Positions 23,898-31,935 of a DNA stretch of 64,000 nucleotides are shown here, in pieces. Under the pieces are notes generated by a model. That model ran no database searches. It saw only the letters and a list, made by a program, of their open reading frames with translations, and was not told the origin of the DNA. Each line of letters starts with the position of its first letter. Position 1 is the stretch's first letter. The stretch spans positions 1 through 64,000 of the forward strand of contig CAVQUX010000024.1 in assembly GCA_963716925.1 (NCBI GenBank), given 5' to 3'. Made by a program: the position numbers and the translations under genes. The stretch comes from DAISKN01 sp963716925. Lineage in GTDB: Bacteria > Acidobacteriota > Vicinamibacteria > Marinacidobacterales > SMYC01.

Positions 23898-24596
23898 TCA
23901 CGATCCGCGACGGAAGTGGTCCAGGAGCTCGGAGAACTTTTTGAGGACTTTCAGCCGGGCGCCGGTCAACGATCGGACCTCTTCGTGCTCCAGGCTCCAG
24001 GTGTTCGGGTGGGGAATGTAAACGGCGCCAAGGCCCACTTCGAGGGCGGGGTTGATGTCGGAGCGTGGGCTGTTCCCCACCATCCAGCTCTCGTCCCGGT
24101 CGAGCCCGTGGCTCGCGACCAGCCTGCGGTAGTCGTCAGGGCGTTTCTCGCCCGTGATCTCCACGTGGTGGAAGTAGACCAGGGCGCCGCTCCGCTCGAC
24201 CTTGTCGCGCTGCTCTTCCCGATCGCCCTTGGTGAAGAGGATGAGCCGGTGCTCCTCCTTCAGGACGGTCAGCGTTTCGACGACGCCCGGCAGGTATTGA
24301 ATCGGCATCCGGCGCACCCCTTCGCCGAAAGAGAGGATGCGCTCCCGATCCTCGGATGTGGTGGGCCGGCCCGTCACCTCCTCGAGAGTCTCCATCAGCG
24401 AAAAAGTGAAGCCGCGGCTCCCGTAGCCATGGATGGGGATGTTCCTGTGCTCGATCCGAGGCAGGAGGGTCCTCGCCGCTTCCCGCGAACCGCCGCGCGC
24501 CTCGATGAGGTCGAGAAACCCCTCGGTCGCGCTCTCGAAATGGACGTTGTTCTCCCAGAGGGTGTCGTCGGCATCGATGATGAGCGTCGTCGTCAT
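23898..24596 (-). CDS. HAD-family phosphatase, candidate histidinol-phosphatase
   Basis: A 232-residue haloacid dehalogenase-type hydrolase. Motif I is IIDADDTLW (nucleophile Asp and acid/base Asp), motif II is LILFTKGD (Thr), motif III Lys is in GEKRPDD, motif IV is MVGNSPRSDI. ATG 24596 overlaps the hisIE stop (ATGA), making it the last gene of the his operon. The operon encodes every histidine enzyme except histidinol-phosphate phosphatase: HisB here is only the dehydratase. Position and chemistry therefore point to this step. That is inference; HAD phosphatases are often promiscuous and family membership alone does not give the substrate. Confidence 0.8.
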   Translation of the reverse strand: MTTTLIIDADDTLWENNVHFESATEGFLDLIEARGGSREAARTLLPRIEHRNIPIHGYGSRGFTFSLMETLEEVTGRPTTSEDRERILSFGEGVRRMPIQYLPGVVETLTVLKEEHRLILFTKGDREEQRDKVERSGALVYFHHVEITGEKRPDDYRRLVASHGLDRDESWMVGNSPRSDINPALEVGLGAVYIPHPNTWSLEHEEVRSLTGARLKVLKKFSELLDHFRRGS

Positions 24597-25225
24597 TTCA
24601 TTCGGCGCTCGAGGGCGGAGGCGACGGCGCCAGGCTCGACCCCGACGGCCTTCCAGAGCACGAGAAGATGATAGAGCAGATCGGCGGACTCCTCGGCGAG
24701 CTCCTTTCCATTCCCCTGCGCCGCGGCGATGACGACCTCCGTCGATTCCTCCCCCACTTTCTGGGCAATCCGAGGGATCCCCTTCGCGAACAATTCCGCG
24801 GTGTAGGAGCCCTCGGGCCGCGAATCGTACCGCTCGCGGATGACGCGCGAGAGCCTCCCGAGCGCGTCTCCGAGCTCGGCGGAGGGCGAGGCTCCGGCGA
24901 GCGTCTCGAAAAAACAGCTTCTCTCGCCCGTGTGGCAGGCCGGCCCCGCGGGCTCGGCGCGAACGAGAAGGCAGTCGCGATCGCAGTCGGCGACGACGGA
25001 GCGGAGCCTGAGGACGTTTCCCGAGGTCTCCCCCTTGCGCCAGATCGTCTTGCGGCTTCTCGACCAGAAGTGGACCTCGCCGGTCGCGAGAGTCCTCTCG
25101 AGACTCTCCCGGCTCATGTAGGCCACCATGAGCACGTGTCCCGAGTCCGAATCCTGGACCACCGCCGGGATCAGTCCCTGCTCGTCGAAGCGAAGACCTT
25201 CGATCGATTCCGTCGGCTCGCTCAT
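24593..25225 (-). CDS. hisIE: Bifunctional PRAMP cyclohydrolase / PRATP pyrophosphatase
   Basis: A 210-residue fusion for steps 2 and 3 of histidine synthesis. The HisI part (about 1-115) has VLMVAYMSRESL, FWSRSRKTIWRKGETSGN and the zinc-site residues in DCDRDCLL and ACHTGERSCF. The HisE part (about 120-210) has SYTAELFAKGIPRIAQKVGE and EESADLLYHLLVL. ATG 25225 overlaps the hisF stop, and its own stop overlaps the HAD start. Confidence 0.95.
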   Translation of the reverse strand: MSEPTESIEGLRFDEQGLIPAVVQDSDSGHVLMVAYMSRESLERTLATGEVHFWSRSRKTIWRKGETSGNVLRLRSVVADCDRDCLLVRAEPAGPACHTGERSCFFETLAGASPSAELGDALGRLSRVIRERYDSRPEGSYTAELFAKGIPRIAQKVGEESTEVVIAAAQGNGKELAEESADLLYHLLVLWKAVGVEPGAVASALERRMK

Positions 25226-25986
25226 CGGCGCACCGCGATGCCTTTCTCCCCGAGATACCGTTTGACCTCGGAAATCCGATAGATCCCGAAGTGGAAGATC
25301 GAGGCCGCGAGGACGGCGCTCGCCTTTCCCTCGGTAAGGGCTTCCGCCATGTGCTCGAGCCGTCCACACCCCCCGGAGGCGATGACCGGGATCCGGACCG
25401 CCTCCGCCACCTTGCGCGTGAGCTCGAGATCGTACCCCAGCTCCGTCCCATCCCGATCCATACTCGTCAGAAGAATCTCCCCCGCGCCCAGCTCTTCTCC
25501 GCGCTTCGCCCAGGCCACGGCATCGAGTCCCGTCGGAGTTCTCCCCCCGTGGACGTAGACTTCGAAGCCTCCCCGGGAGGCCTCGCGGCGCCGAGCGTCG
25601 ACAGCGAGCACGATCGACTGCCGGCCGAACCGGCGGGCGCCCTCGCCCAGGATCGAGGGGGCGTCGACCGCCGCCGTATTCACCGCGACCTTGTCCGCTC
25701 CCGCGCGTAGGATGTCCCGCATGTCGTCCACCGTCCGGATGCCCCCGCCCACGGTGAACGGGATGGAGAGCCGGTCGGAGACACGCTCGACCATCCGCCG
25801 CTGGATCTCCCTGCCCTCGTGAGAGGCGGTGATGTCGAGGAATACGAGCTCGTCGGCCCCTTCGGCGTCGTAGCTCGCGGCCGCGTCGACGGGATCCCCC
25901 GCGTCCACGAGATCGACGAACTTCACGCCTTTGACCACGCGCCCGCGGTCGACGTCGAGACAGGGAATGATTCTCCGCGCGAGCAT
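25222..25986 (-). CDS. hisF: Imidazole glycerol phosphate synthase, cyclase subunit
   Basis: A 254-residue beta/alpha barrel that closes the imidazole ring using ammonia from HisH and releases AICAR. It shows the catalytic Asp in IPCLDVDRGRVVKG, the phosphate-binding VGGGIRTVDD, a second Asp in TSMDRDGT and IASGGCG. It starts one base from the hisA stop and its stop overlaps hisIE. HisH is encoded two genes upstream. Confidence 0.96.
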   Translation of the reverse strand: MLARRIIPCLDVDRGRVVKGVKFVDLVDAGDPVDAAASYDAEGADELVFLDITASHEGREIQRRMVERVSDRLSIPFTVGGGIRTVDDMRDILRAGADKVAVNTAAVDAPSILGEGARRFGRQSIVLAVDARRREASRGGFEVYVHGGRTPTGLDAVAWAKRGEELGAGEILLTSMDRDGTELGYDLELTRKVAEAVRIPVIASGGCGRLEHMAEALTEGKASAVLAASIFHFGIYRISEVKRYLGEKGIAVRR

Positions 25987-25987
25987 C

Positions 25988-26704
25988 TCAGAAAACCCCG
26001 CTCGCCTCGGCGAAGGTGAAGACTTTCTCGTAGAGCGCGCGCCCCACGATGACCCCCTCGATTCCGGCGGAGGCAATCGTCTTCAGCGCTCGCAGATGAT
26101 CGAGAGAGCCGACGCCTCCCGAGGCGAGGACCCTTCCGCCGGCCGCGCGGGCGAAGCGCGCGGTGGCCTGAAGGTCGACGCCGGTCATGACGCCGTCGCG
26201 GGCGACCTCGGTATAGACGAACCCCGCGACGCCCTCGGCCGCCCACCTCCGCCCGAGCTCGAGAGGATCCGCGCCCGCTCCCTCGGTCCATCCACGAACC
26301 GCAACCTTGCCATTCTTGACGTCCACTCCAACGACCACTTTGTCACGGTCTTTCTCGAGCGCCTGCGTCACGATCCCCGGCTCCTCGGCGGCGGCGGTGC
26401 CGAAGACCACGCGCGCGGCTCCGGCGTCGCGAAGCCCGAGAAAATCCTGGAGCGAACGGACCCCGCCTCCGACCTGCACTGGAATCGCAACCTTCCGCAC
26501 GATCCTCTCTACGAGCGCCCGCTGGGCCGGCTCGCCGAAGGCCGCGTCGAGATCGACCACGTGGAGCATCGAGGCCCCCTCCGATTCCCAGCGCGAAGCG
26601 ACCGCTTCCGGATCGGATCCATAGCCGGTCTCGCTCCCCCGCTCTCCGCGAACGAGGCGAACGCAGATCCCCTGCCGGAGATCGATCGCCGGAATTACCC
26701 TCAT
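25988..26704 (-). CDS. hisA: ProFAR isomerase
   Basis: A 238-residue barrel isomerase for step 4 of histidine synthesis. Typical stretches are VIPAIDLRQGICVRLVRG (catalytic Asp), VQVGGGVRSLQD and DGVMTGVDL with the second Asp nearby, and ASGGVGSLDHL. ATG 26704 overlaps the hisH stop. Normal length; no sign of the bifunctional PriA type can be claimed from sequence alone. Confidence 0.95.
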   Translation of the reverse strand: MRVIPAIDLRQGICVRLVRGERGSETGYGSDPEAVASRWESEGASMLHVVDLDAAFGEPAQRALVERIVRKVAIPVQVGGGVRSLQDFLGLRDAGAARVVFGTAAAEEPGIVTQALEKDRDKVVVGVDVKNGKVAVRGWTEGAGADPLELGRRWAAEGVAGFVYTEVARDGVMTGVDLQATARFARAAGGRVLASGGVGSLDHLRALKTIASAGIEGVIVGRALYEKVFTFAEASGVF

Positions 26705-27303
26705 GACGAGAGGAAGTTCGAGAGCACGCGCAGTCCCAGGGCCTGGCTCTTTTCCGGGTGGAACTGGATGCCGGCGACGGTCCCGCTCCCGACGACGGAG
26801 CAGAACCGGCCTCCGTACTCGGTCGATGCCCAGACGATCCGTTCGTCCCGGGCGATCGCGTAATAAGAATGTAGGAAGTAGAAGTAGGAGCCGGGCGCGA
26901 CCCCTTCGAGAAGGGGCTCCTCCCGCAAAGCCTCGAGCTGGTTCCAGCCCACGTGGGGCACGACGAGCCCCGGTCCGAAGGCCTTCACTTCCCCCGGGAG
27001 AAGCGACAGGCCCGGGACCCCCGGCGCTTCCTCGCTCTTCTCGAAGAGCATTTGAAATCCGACGCAGATCCCGAGAAGCTTCGCCCCCCGATCGAGCGCA
27101 TCCCGAAGTGGGGCCTCGAGACCCCGCTCGCGGAGATTCCGCATCGACTCCCCGAAGTGCCCGACCCCGGGAAGAACGAGGAGGTCCGTTCTCCGGATCT
27201 CCTCGGCGTCGCAGGTAAGGCTGGGCTCCACTCCCAGCCGTCGAAACGCCCGCCCCACGCTTCCGAGATTTCCCACGCCGTAGTCGACGATCGCGAGCGT
27301 CAT
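26701..27303 (-). CDS. hisH: Imidazole glycerol phosphate synthase, glutaminase subunit
   Basis: A 200-residue class I glutamine amidotransferase that supplies ammonia to HisF. It has DYGVGNLGSV at the N-terminus, oxyanion-strand LLVLPGVGHFGESM, nucleophile Cys in GICVGFQMLF, and His-Glu in GIQFHPEKSQ. Stop and start overlap the neighbouring his genes by four bases each. Confidence 0.96.
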   Translation of the reverse strand: MTLAIVDYGVGNLGSVGRAFRRLGVEPSLTCDAEEIRRTDLLVLPGVGHFGESMRNLRERGLEAPLRDALDRGAKLLGICVGFQMLFEKSEEAPGVPGLSLLPGEVKAFGPGLVVPHVGWNQLEALREEPLLEGVAPGSYFYFLHSYYAIARDERIVWASTEYGGRFCSVVGSGTVAGIQFHPEKSQALGLRVLSNFLSS

Positions 27304-27893
27304 CGAGAGAGAGTTCCCTTGGTCGAAGGCACGAGCCCCGGGCTGGTGCGGCTCGCGGCGTCCCTCAACGCGCGGCCGAAGGCCTTGAAGAGAGTCTCGG
27401 CGATGTGGTGGCTGTTTCTTCCGTGGAGGAGGTCGAGGTGAAGCGTGATGCGGGCGCGGTCGGAGACGGCCCGGAAGAAGTCCTCGAAGAGCTCCGTGGG
27501 AAAGTCCCCGACCCGCTCCGTCCGGAAGCGAGCTCGATAGTGGAGGTAGGGCCTTCCACAGATGTCGACCACCACGCGGCTCAGAGCTTCGTCGAGAGGG
27601 ACGTAGGCGGCGCCGAATCTCTGGATGCCCGACTTGTCGGAGAGCGCCTGCAGAAGGCACTCCCCCAGAACCAGACCCGCGTCCTCGACCGAGTGATGGT
27701 AGTCGACCTCGAGATCTCCTTTCGCCCGCAGCGTGAAATCGAAGCGTCCATGATGAGTGAAGAGCACCAGCATGTGGTCGAGAAACGGCATCCCCGTCGC
27801 GATCGAGGCGCTTCCCGAACCGTCGAGGTCGAGGCGGGCCTCGATCTCGGTCTCGCGCGTCGTCCGCTGAACCTCGCCTTTTCGCTCGCTCAT
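27300..27893 (-). CDS. hisB: Imidazoleglycerol-phosphate dehydratase
   Basis: A 197-residue monofunctional dehydratase. It carries the metal-binding histidine motifs in MPFLDHMLVLFTHHG, DYHHSVEDAGL, and RNSHHIAETLFKAFGRAL. There is no N-terminal phosphatase domain as in the E. coli HisNB fusion, which is why the operon needs a separate histidinol-phosphatase. Confidence 0.96.
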   Translation of the reverse strand: MSERKGEVQRTTRETEIEARLDLDGSGSASIATGMPFLDHMLVLFTHHGRFDFTLRAKGDLEVDYHHSVEDAGLVLGECLLQALSDKSGIQRFGAAYVPLDEALSRVVVDICGRPYLHYRARFRTERVGDFPTELFEDFFRAVSDRARITLHLDLLHGRNSHHIAETLFKAFGRALRDAASRTSPGLVPSTKGTLSR

Positions 27894-28972
27894 GCCCCCT
27901 CCTCCAGAATCCGCTTCAACGCGAAGTAGAGCTCTTCGTTCTCCTCCGGGGCGCCGATCGCGACCCGGAGCATCTCCGGGAGCTGCGGATGAGAGCTCAT
28001 GTCCCGCACGAGAATGCCGCGGGCGAGGAGAGCGTCGAACGTCCTCCGGGCGCCGAGGGGTGTGCGGAACAGGAGGAAATTCCCCTTGGACGGAAAGACC
28101 TCCATTCCGGGCAACGCCTTCAGTCGTCCGTACAGCCGGTCTCGATCGCGGGCGATCTCGGACGCGCGCTCCCGAAGGAATGCGCCGTGGGCCGCCGCCA
28201 CCCGGGCCGCCTCGATCGTCACCCGGTTCAGCGGGTACGGCTGCTGCGCCTTCCGCATCTCGGCCGCGAGCTCGGGAGCCGCCAGCAGATACCCGAGCCG
28301 CAGTCCCGCGAGGGCGAGCGCCTTCGAGAAGGTGCGGAAGAGGATGAGGTTCGGGTGGTGATCCAGGAGCGCCCGCTGGTTCTCCCCCGCGAACTCCCAG
28401 TAGGCCTCGTCGAGGGCGACGACTCCGGGCGCCCTTTCCGCGATGGTCTCGACGTCTTTCGAGGCGAGAACCGAGCCTGTCGGGTTATTGGGCGAGCACA
28501 GGTAGACGACCACCGGCTCGTGCTCCTCGATGGCGTCGAGGAGGGCGCCGACGTCGTAATTCATGTCCCGAAGAGGCACTTCGATCACCGAAGCACCCAC
28601 CAGACGGGCGGTGTAGGCATAGACGAAGAAGCTCGGCGTCGGGGCCACCGCCTTGCGGCCGGGCTCGAGAAAACTCTCGGCGAGACAGTGGAGAAGATCG
28701 TCGGAACCGTTGCCGACGAGGATTCCCTCTTGCGGCCAGCCGCTCATCTCCGCGAGCGTCCCCAGGATCTCGGACTGGGAAGGCGAGGGATAGCGGTGGA
28801 GCGGTGTGCGCCTCAGCGCCTCGAGGAGCTCTTCCCGCATCGCGTCGGGCACCCCCAGGTTGTTCTCGTTCTGATCGAGCTTGACGGCCACGTCGCGACG
28901 ATCGAGATGATAGGCGGTGAGGGCCTTCACCGCCGGCCGGATCCACGTAACTGCCGGTCTCTTCTCGCTCAT
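27890..28972 (-). CDS. hisC: Histidinol-phosphate aminotransferase
   Basis: A 360-residue PLP enzyme of fold type I. It has KLDQNENNLGVP at the N-terminus, VGNGSDDLLHC, SPNNPTGSV, VALDEAYWEF, and the PLP Lys in RTFSKALALAGLRLGY. It converts imidazole-acetol phosphate to histidinol phosphate. HisC paralogues can also act on aromatic keto acids; the aro fusion at the head of this operon makes such a side role thinkable but unproven. Confidence 0.95.
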   Translation of the reverse strand: MSEKRPAVTWIRPAVKALTAYHLDRRDVAVKLDQNENNLGVPDAMREELLEALRRTPLHRYPSPSQSEILGTLAEMSGWPQEGILVGNGSDDLLHCLAESFLEPGRKAVAPTPSFFVYAYTARLVGASVIEVPLRDMNYDVGALLDAIEEHEPVVVYLCSPNNPTGSVLASKDVETIAERAPGVVALDEAYWEFAGENQRALLDHHPNLILFRTFSKALALAGLRLGYLLAAPELAAEMRKAQQPYPLNRVTIEAARVAAAHGAFLRERASEIARDRDRLYGRLKALPGMEVFPSKGNFLLFRTPLGARRTFDALLARGILVRDMSSHPQLPEMLRVAIGAPEENEELYFALKRILEEGA

Positions 28973-30252
28973 GACTGAAACCTTATGGCGACCGCGCGCG
29001 CATGGGCCTCGAAGTCCTCGGCGCGGGCGAAGGCCTCGATGTCGGCGCGATCGCGCTCGAGCCGCTCCCGGCTGTAGCGAACGACGCTCGAGCGTTTCAT
29101 GAAGTCCTGGACTCCCAGAGGAGAGGCGAAGCGCGCCGTCGCTCCCGTCGGAAGCACGTGGTTGGGCCCGGCGTAGAAATCCCCCACGGGAACGGGCGAC
29201 CAGGGACCGACGAAGATCGCGCCCGCGTTCGAAATCCCTTCGGCCACTCGCTCCGCATCTTCGGTCAGGACCTCGAGGTGCTCCGGGGCGATGCGATCGA
29301 CGGCGGCGATCGCTTCCGGAAGCGTCGCCGCCATCACGATCGCGCCGTGCGCCGCGAGCACCTCATCGACCGACCGGCGCCTCGGAAGCGCTTCCGTCTG
29401 GGTCTCGACCTCGCGTAGAACCCGCTGCGCCAGCGCACGCGACGTGGTGACGAGAATCGCCCGCTCGTCTCCCGAACCGTGCTCCGCCTGAGAAAGGAGG
29501 TCCGCCGCGACGTACCGGGGCTCGGCGCTTTCGTCGGCGAGGACCACGATCTCGCTCGGGCCGGCGATAGCGTCGATGCCGACGTGTCCGAAGACGAGCC
29601 GCTTGGCCTCGGCGACATAAGCGTTGCCCGGCCCGACGATCTTCACCACCGGCCGGATGGTCTCGGTGCCGTACGCGAGCGCGGCCACCGCCTGCGCCCC
29701 TCCCACCCGGTAGATCTCCTCGATGCCGAGGAGATCCAGAGCCGCCGCGAGCTCGTTCGACCGCTCGAGGGCCCCGGGAGGAGTCGCGACGACGATCCGA
29801 ACCACGCCGGCGAGCTGAGCGGGAACCACGTTCATGAGCACCGTCGATGGATAGCTCGCCTCTCCGCCGGGAACGTAGACTCCGACGCTCTCGAGCGGCC
29901 GGAGTCTCTGGCCGAGCGAGGTTCCGTCGGGGTCCACGATCTCGAAGCCATGCTGGATCTGTCTCTCGTGAAAGCGCCGGATATTGTCGCGGGCGCGGGC
30001 GAGCACCGAGCGGAAGCCCTCGGAAGCGCGACCCGCCGCTCGCGCCAGATCGTCGCTCGAGACCCGCAGATCCTCTGGAGCGAGGGAAACGGCGTCGAGC
30101 TCCCGCGCGAGCTCGAGAAGAGCGCGGTCGCCGTCTCTTCGAACGCGCGCCACGATCGCCACGACCCGGTCCCGCACCTCGCGCGAGGCGCCTTCCTCGT
30201 CGACGGCGCGATTCCGGAAGTAGGCCTCCGGGTCTTCGAAGATCCGCATCAT
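28969..30252 (-). CDS. hisD: Histidinol dehydrogenase
   Basis: A 427-residue NAD-dependent enzyme for the last two oxidation steps. Conserved stretches include VYVPGGEASYPSTVLMN, GGAQAVAALAYGT, KIVGPGNAYVAEAKR, GPSEIVVLAD, LLSQAEHGSGD and the catalytic EH pair in IAPEHLEVL. Its start overlaps the hisG stop and its stop overlaps hisC. Confidence 0.96.
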   Translation of the reverse strand: MMRIFEDPEAYFRNRAVDEEGASREVRDRVVAIVARVRRDGDRALLELARELDAVSLAPEDLRVSSDDLARAAGRASEGFRSVLARARDNIRRFHERQIQHGFEIVDPDGTSLGQRLRPLESVGVYVPGGEASYPSTVLMNVVPAQLAGVVRIVVATPPGALERSNELAAALDLLGIEEIYRVGGAQAVAALAYGTETIRPVVKIVGPGNAYVAEAKRLVFGHVGIDAIAGPSEIVVLADESAEPRYVAADLLSQAEHGSGDERAILVTTSRALAQRVLREVETQTEALPRRRSVDEVLAAHGAIVMAATLPEAIAAVDRIAPEHLEVLTEDAERVAEGISNAGAIFVGPWSPVPVGDFYAGPNHVLPTGATARFASPLGVQDFMKRSSVVRYSRERLERDRADIEAFARAEDFEAHARAVAIRFQS

Positions 30253-30878
30253 GCGACGGGCTCCCCCTCGAGACGGCGCACCAGCCCGCGAAGCGCCTCG
30301 GTCTTCAAACGAAAGCTCGCCCGGTTCACGATCAGCCGCGCCGTGCTCTCGAACAGGACCTCGTCGACCTCGAGGCCGTTCGCGGCGAGGGTCCCGCCGG
30401 TCTGGACCAGGTCCACGATGCAGTCCGCGAGCCCCAGGACCGGCGCGAGCTCGACCGAGCCCGCGAGCGGGATGACTTCGACGGGAATGCCCCGGCCGTG
30501 GAAAAAGCGCGTGGTCACCGCCGGATATTTGGTCGCGACGCGGACGACGGACAGGTCCCGGTAGAATCCCGCGGGACGCCCCGACGGCCGGGCGACGACC
30601 ATACGGCAGGCGCCAATCCCGAGGTCGAGCGGCTCGAAGACGTCGGGCCTCGATTCCGAGAGGACGTCGACTCCGACGATTCCGGCGTCGGCGACGCCGT
30701 GCTCCACGTACGTGGGAACGTCCCGGTCCTTCGCCAGCACCAGGGTGAAGGGATCGGCCTCGATGCGCAGGCGCCTCCCTTCACGGACCGAGGGCGGGAG
30801 CTTGACGCCGCGGCTCAGAAGAAGCTCCGACGTCTCCTCGAAGATTCGTCCCGTCGGAAGCGCCAGTGTCAGCGTCAT
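30249..30878 (-). CDS. hisG: ATP phosphoribosyltransferase, short form
   Basis: First enzyme of histidine synthesis. At 209 residues it is the short form lacking the regulatory C-terminal domain; such enzymes need HisZ, encoded directly upstream with a four-base overlap. Typical stretches are LALPTGRIFEET, GVADAGIVGVD, RVATKYPAVT and VDLVQTGGTLAANGL (PRPP-binding region). Histidine feedback would act through HisZ. Confidence 0.95.
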   Translation of the reverse strand: MTLTLALPTGRIFEETSELLLSRGVKLPPSVREGRRLRIEADPFTLVLAKDRDVPTYVEHGVADAGIVGVDVLSESRPDVFEPLDLGIGACRMVVARPSGRPAGFYRDLSVVRVATKYPAVTTRFFHGRGIPVEVIPLAGSVELAPVLGLADCIVDLVQTGGTLAANGLEVDEVLFESTARLIVNRASFRLKTEALRGLVRRLEGEPVA

Positions 30879-31918
30879 GGCTCGACGACGACTCTCTTTC
30901 CCTGCTTTCGCGCTTCCAGAGCTTCGCCGAGGGACTCGACTCGGGAAACCTCGGCATCCTTCGACGTGACGCCGCGCTTCGCGAGGAGCTCGGAGACCCG
31001 GTCGAGAGAGAGATAGAACCCGACCGCCGGCATTTCCCGTCCGAACCGGCCGAGGAGCGAGTCGTAACGGCCGCCGCCGCCGAGCTCGAGACCCGACCCC
31101 GGAGCGTGAATCTCGAAGACCAGGCCGGTGTAATAGTCGAAGTCCCGCACTTCGCTCAGGTCCAGTCGAATCCGCCCTTCGAGACCGAGGGCCGCGAGCT
31201 CGGCGACGACCGCTTCGAGCCGGAAGAGCGCATCCCGGCTCCCTGTCGCACCCCGAACTCGTTCGAACACCTCCACGCCGCCCGAGAGCTCCGTCAGATC
31301 CAGCGAGCGAGCTCCGGTGACGCGCCGCAGTCCCTCCCGGTCGTGCCGCCGCAAGGCTTCGAGGGCGGAGGCGCGCTCGTCGGGATCCTCGACTCCGGCG
31401 ACGAGATCGAGAGCGAAGCCGACGTGTCCCAGAGTGAAGACCGCGTCGTCGATCCCGAGCTTCGAGAGCGCTTCCGTCGCGACGAGAATCACTTCCACGT
31501 CGGCTTCGACTCCGGAAGCTCCCAGGTGCTCGAGCCCGATCTGGAAGAGCTCCTCGCGACGGCCCGCGCGCGGAGGCTGGTATCGCAAGACCTCTCCGCT
31601 GTAGAAGAGCCGCAGCGGGAGCTTTCTGCGCGAGAGCCTCGAGACCACGACCTTCGCCGCGAGCGCGGTGAAATCGGCCCTCAGGGCCATGACCTCCCCG
31701 TCGCGTCCGATGAAGCGATAGATGCCGTCCGTCGAGGAGACGGAACCGCCGCGAGTGAAGACGTCATCGAAGTCGAAAAGAGGGAGAACGATCTCCTCGT
31801 AGGACCAGCCGTGGAATACGTCGGCGCTCACGCGCTCGATCTCCCTCCGGAGGCGTGCCTCGTCTCCGAGGAAGCATTGGACTCCAGAGGGAATCTCGAG
31901 AAGCGACCGTCGCGTCAT
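30875..31918 (-). CDS. hisZ: ATP phosphoribosyltransferase regulatory subunit
   Basis: A 347-residue paralogue of the histidyl-tRNA synthetase catalytic core without the anticodon domain. It shows the class II motif-2-like LRADFTALAAKVV, RLFYSGEVLRYQPPRAGR, EELFQIGLEHLG and GGGGRYDSLLG near motif 3. It pairs with short HisG and senses histidine. ATG 31918 follows the aro fusion stop by 17 bases. True HisRS is excluded by the missing anticodon domain and by operon position. Confidence 0.93.
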   Translation of the reverse strand: MTRRSLLEIPSGVQCFLGDEARLRREIERVSADVFHGWSYEEIVLPLFDFDDVFTRGGSVSSTDGIYRFIGRDGEVMALRADFTALAAKVVVSRLSRRKLPLRLFYSGEVLRYQPPRAGRREELFQIGLEHLGASGVEADVEVILVATEALSKLGIDDAVFTLGHVGFALDLVAGVEDPDERASALEALRRHDREGLRRVTGARSLDLTELSGGVEVFERVRGATGSRDALFRLEAVVAELAALGLEGRIRLDLSEVRDFDYYTGLVFEIHAPGSGLELGGGGRYDSLLGRFGREMPAVGFYLSLDRVSELLAKRGVTSKDAEVSRVESLGEALEARKQGKRVVVEP

Positions 31919-31935
31919 TCGATCACATCCCCCGA

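Noticed and set aside
30875..31918. hisZ as histidyl-tRNA synthetase (hisS)
   Set aside because: The anticodon-binding domain is missing, and it precedes a short hisG with a four-base overlap.
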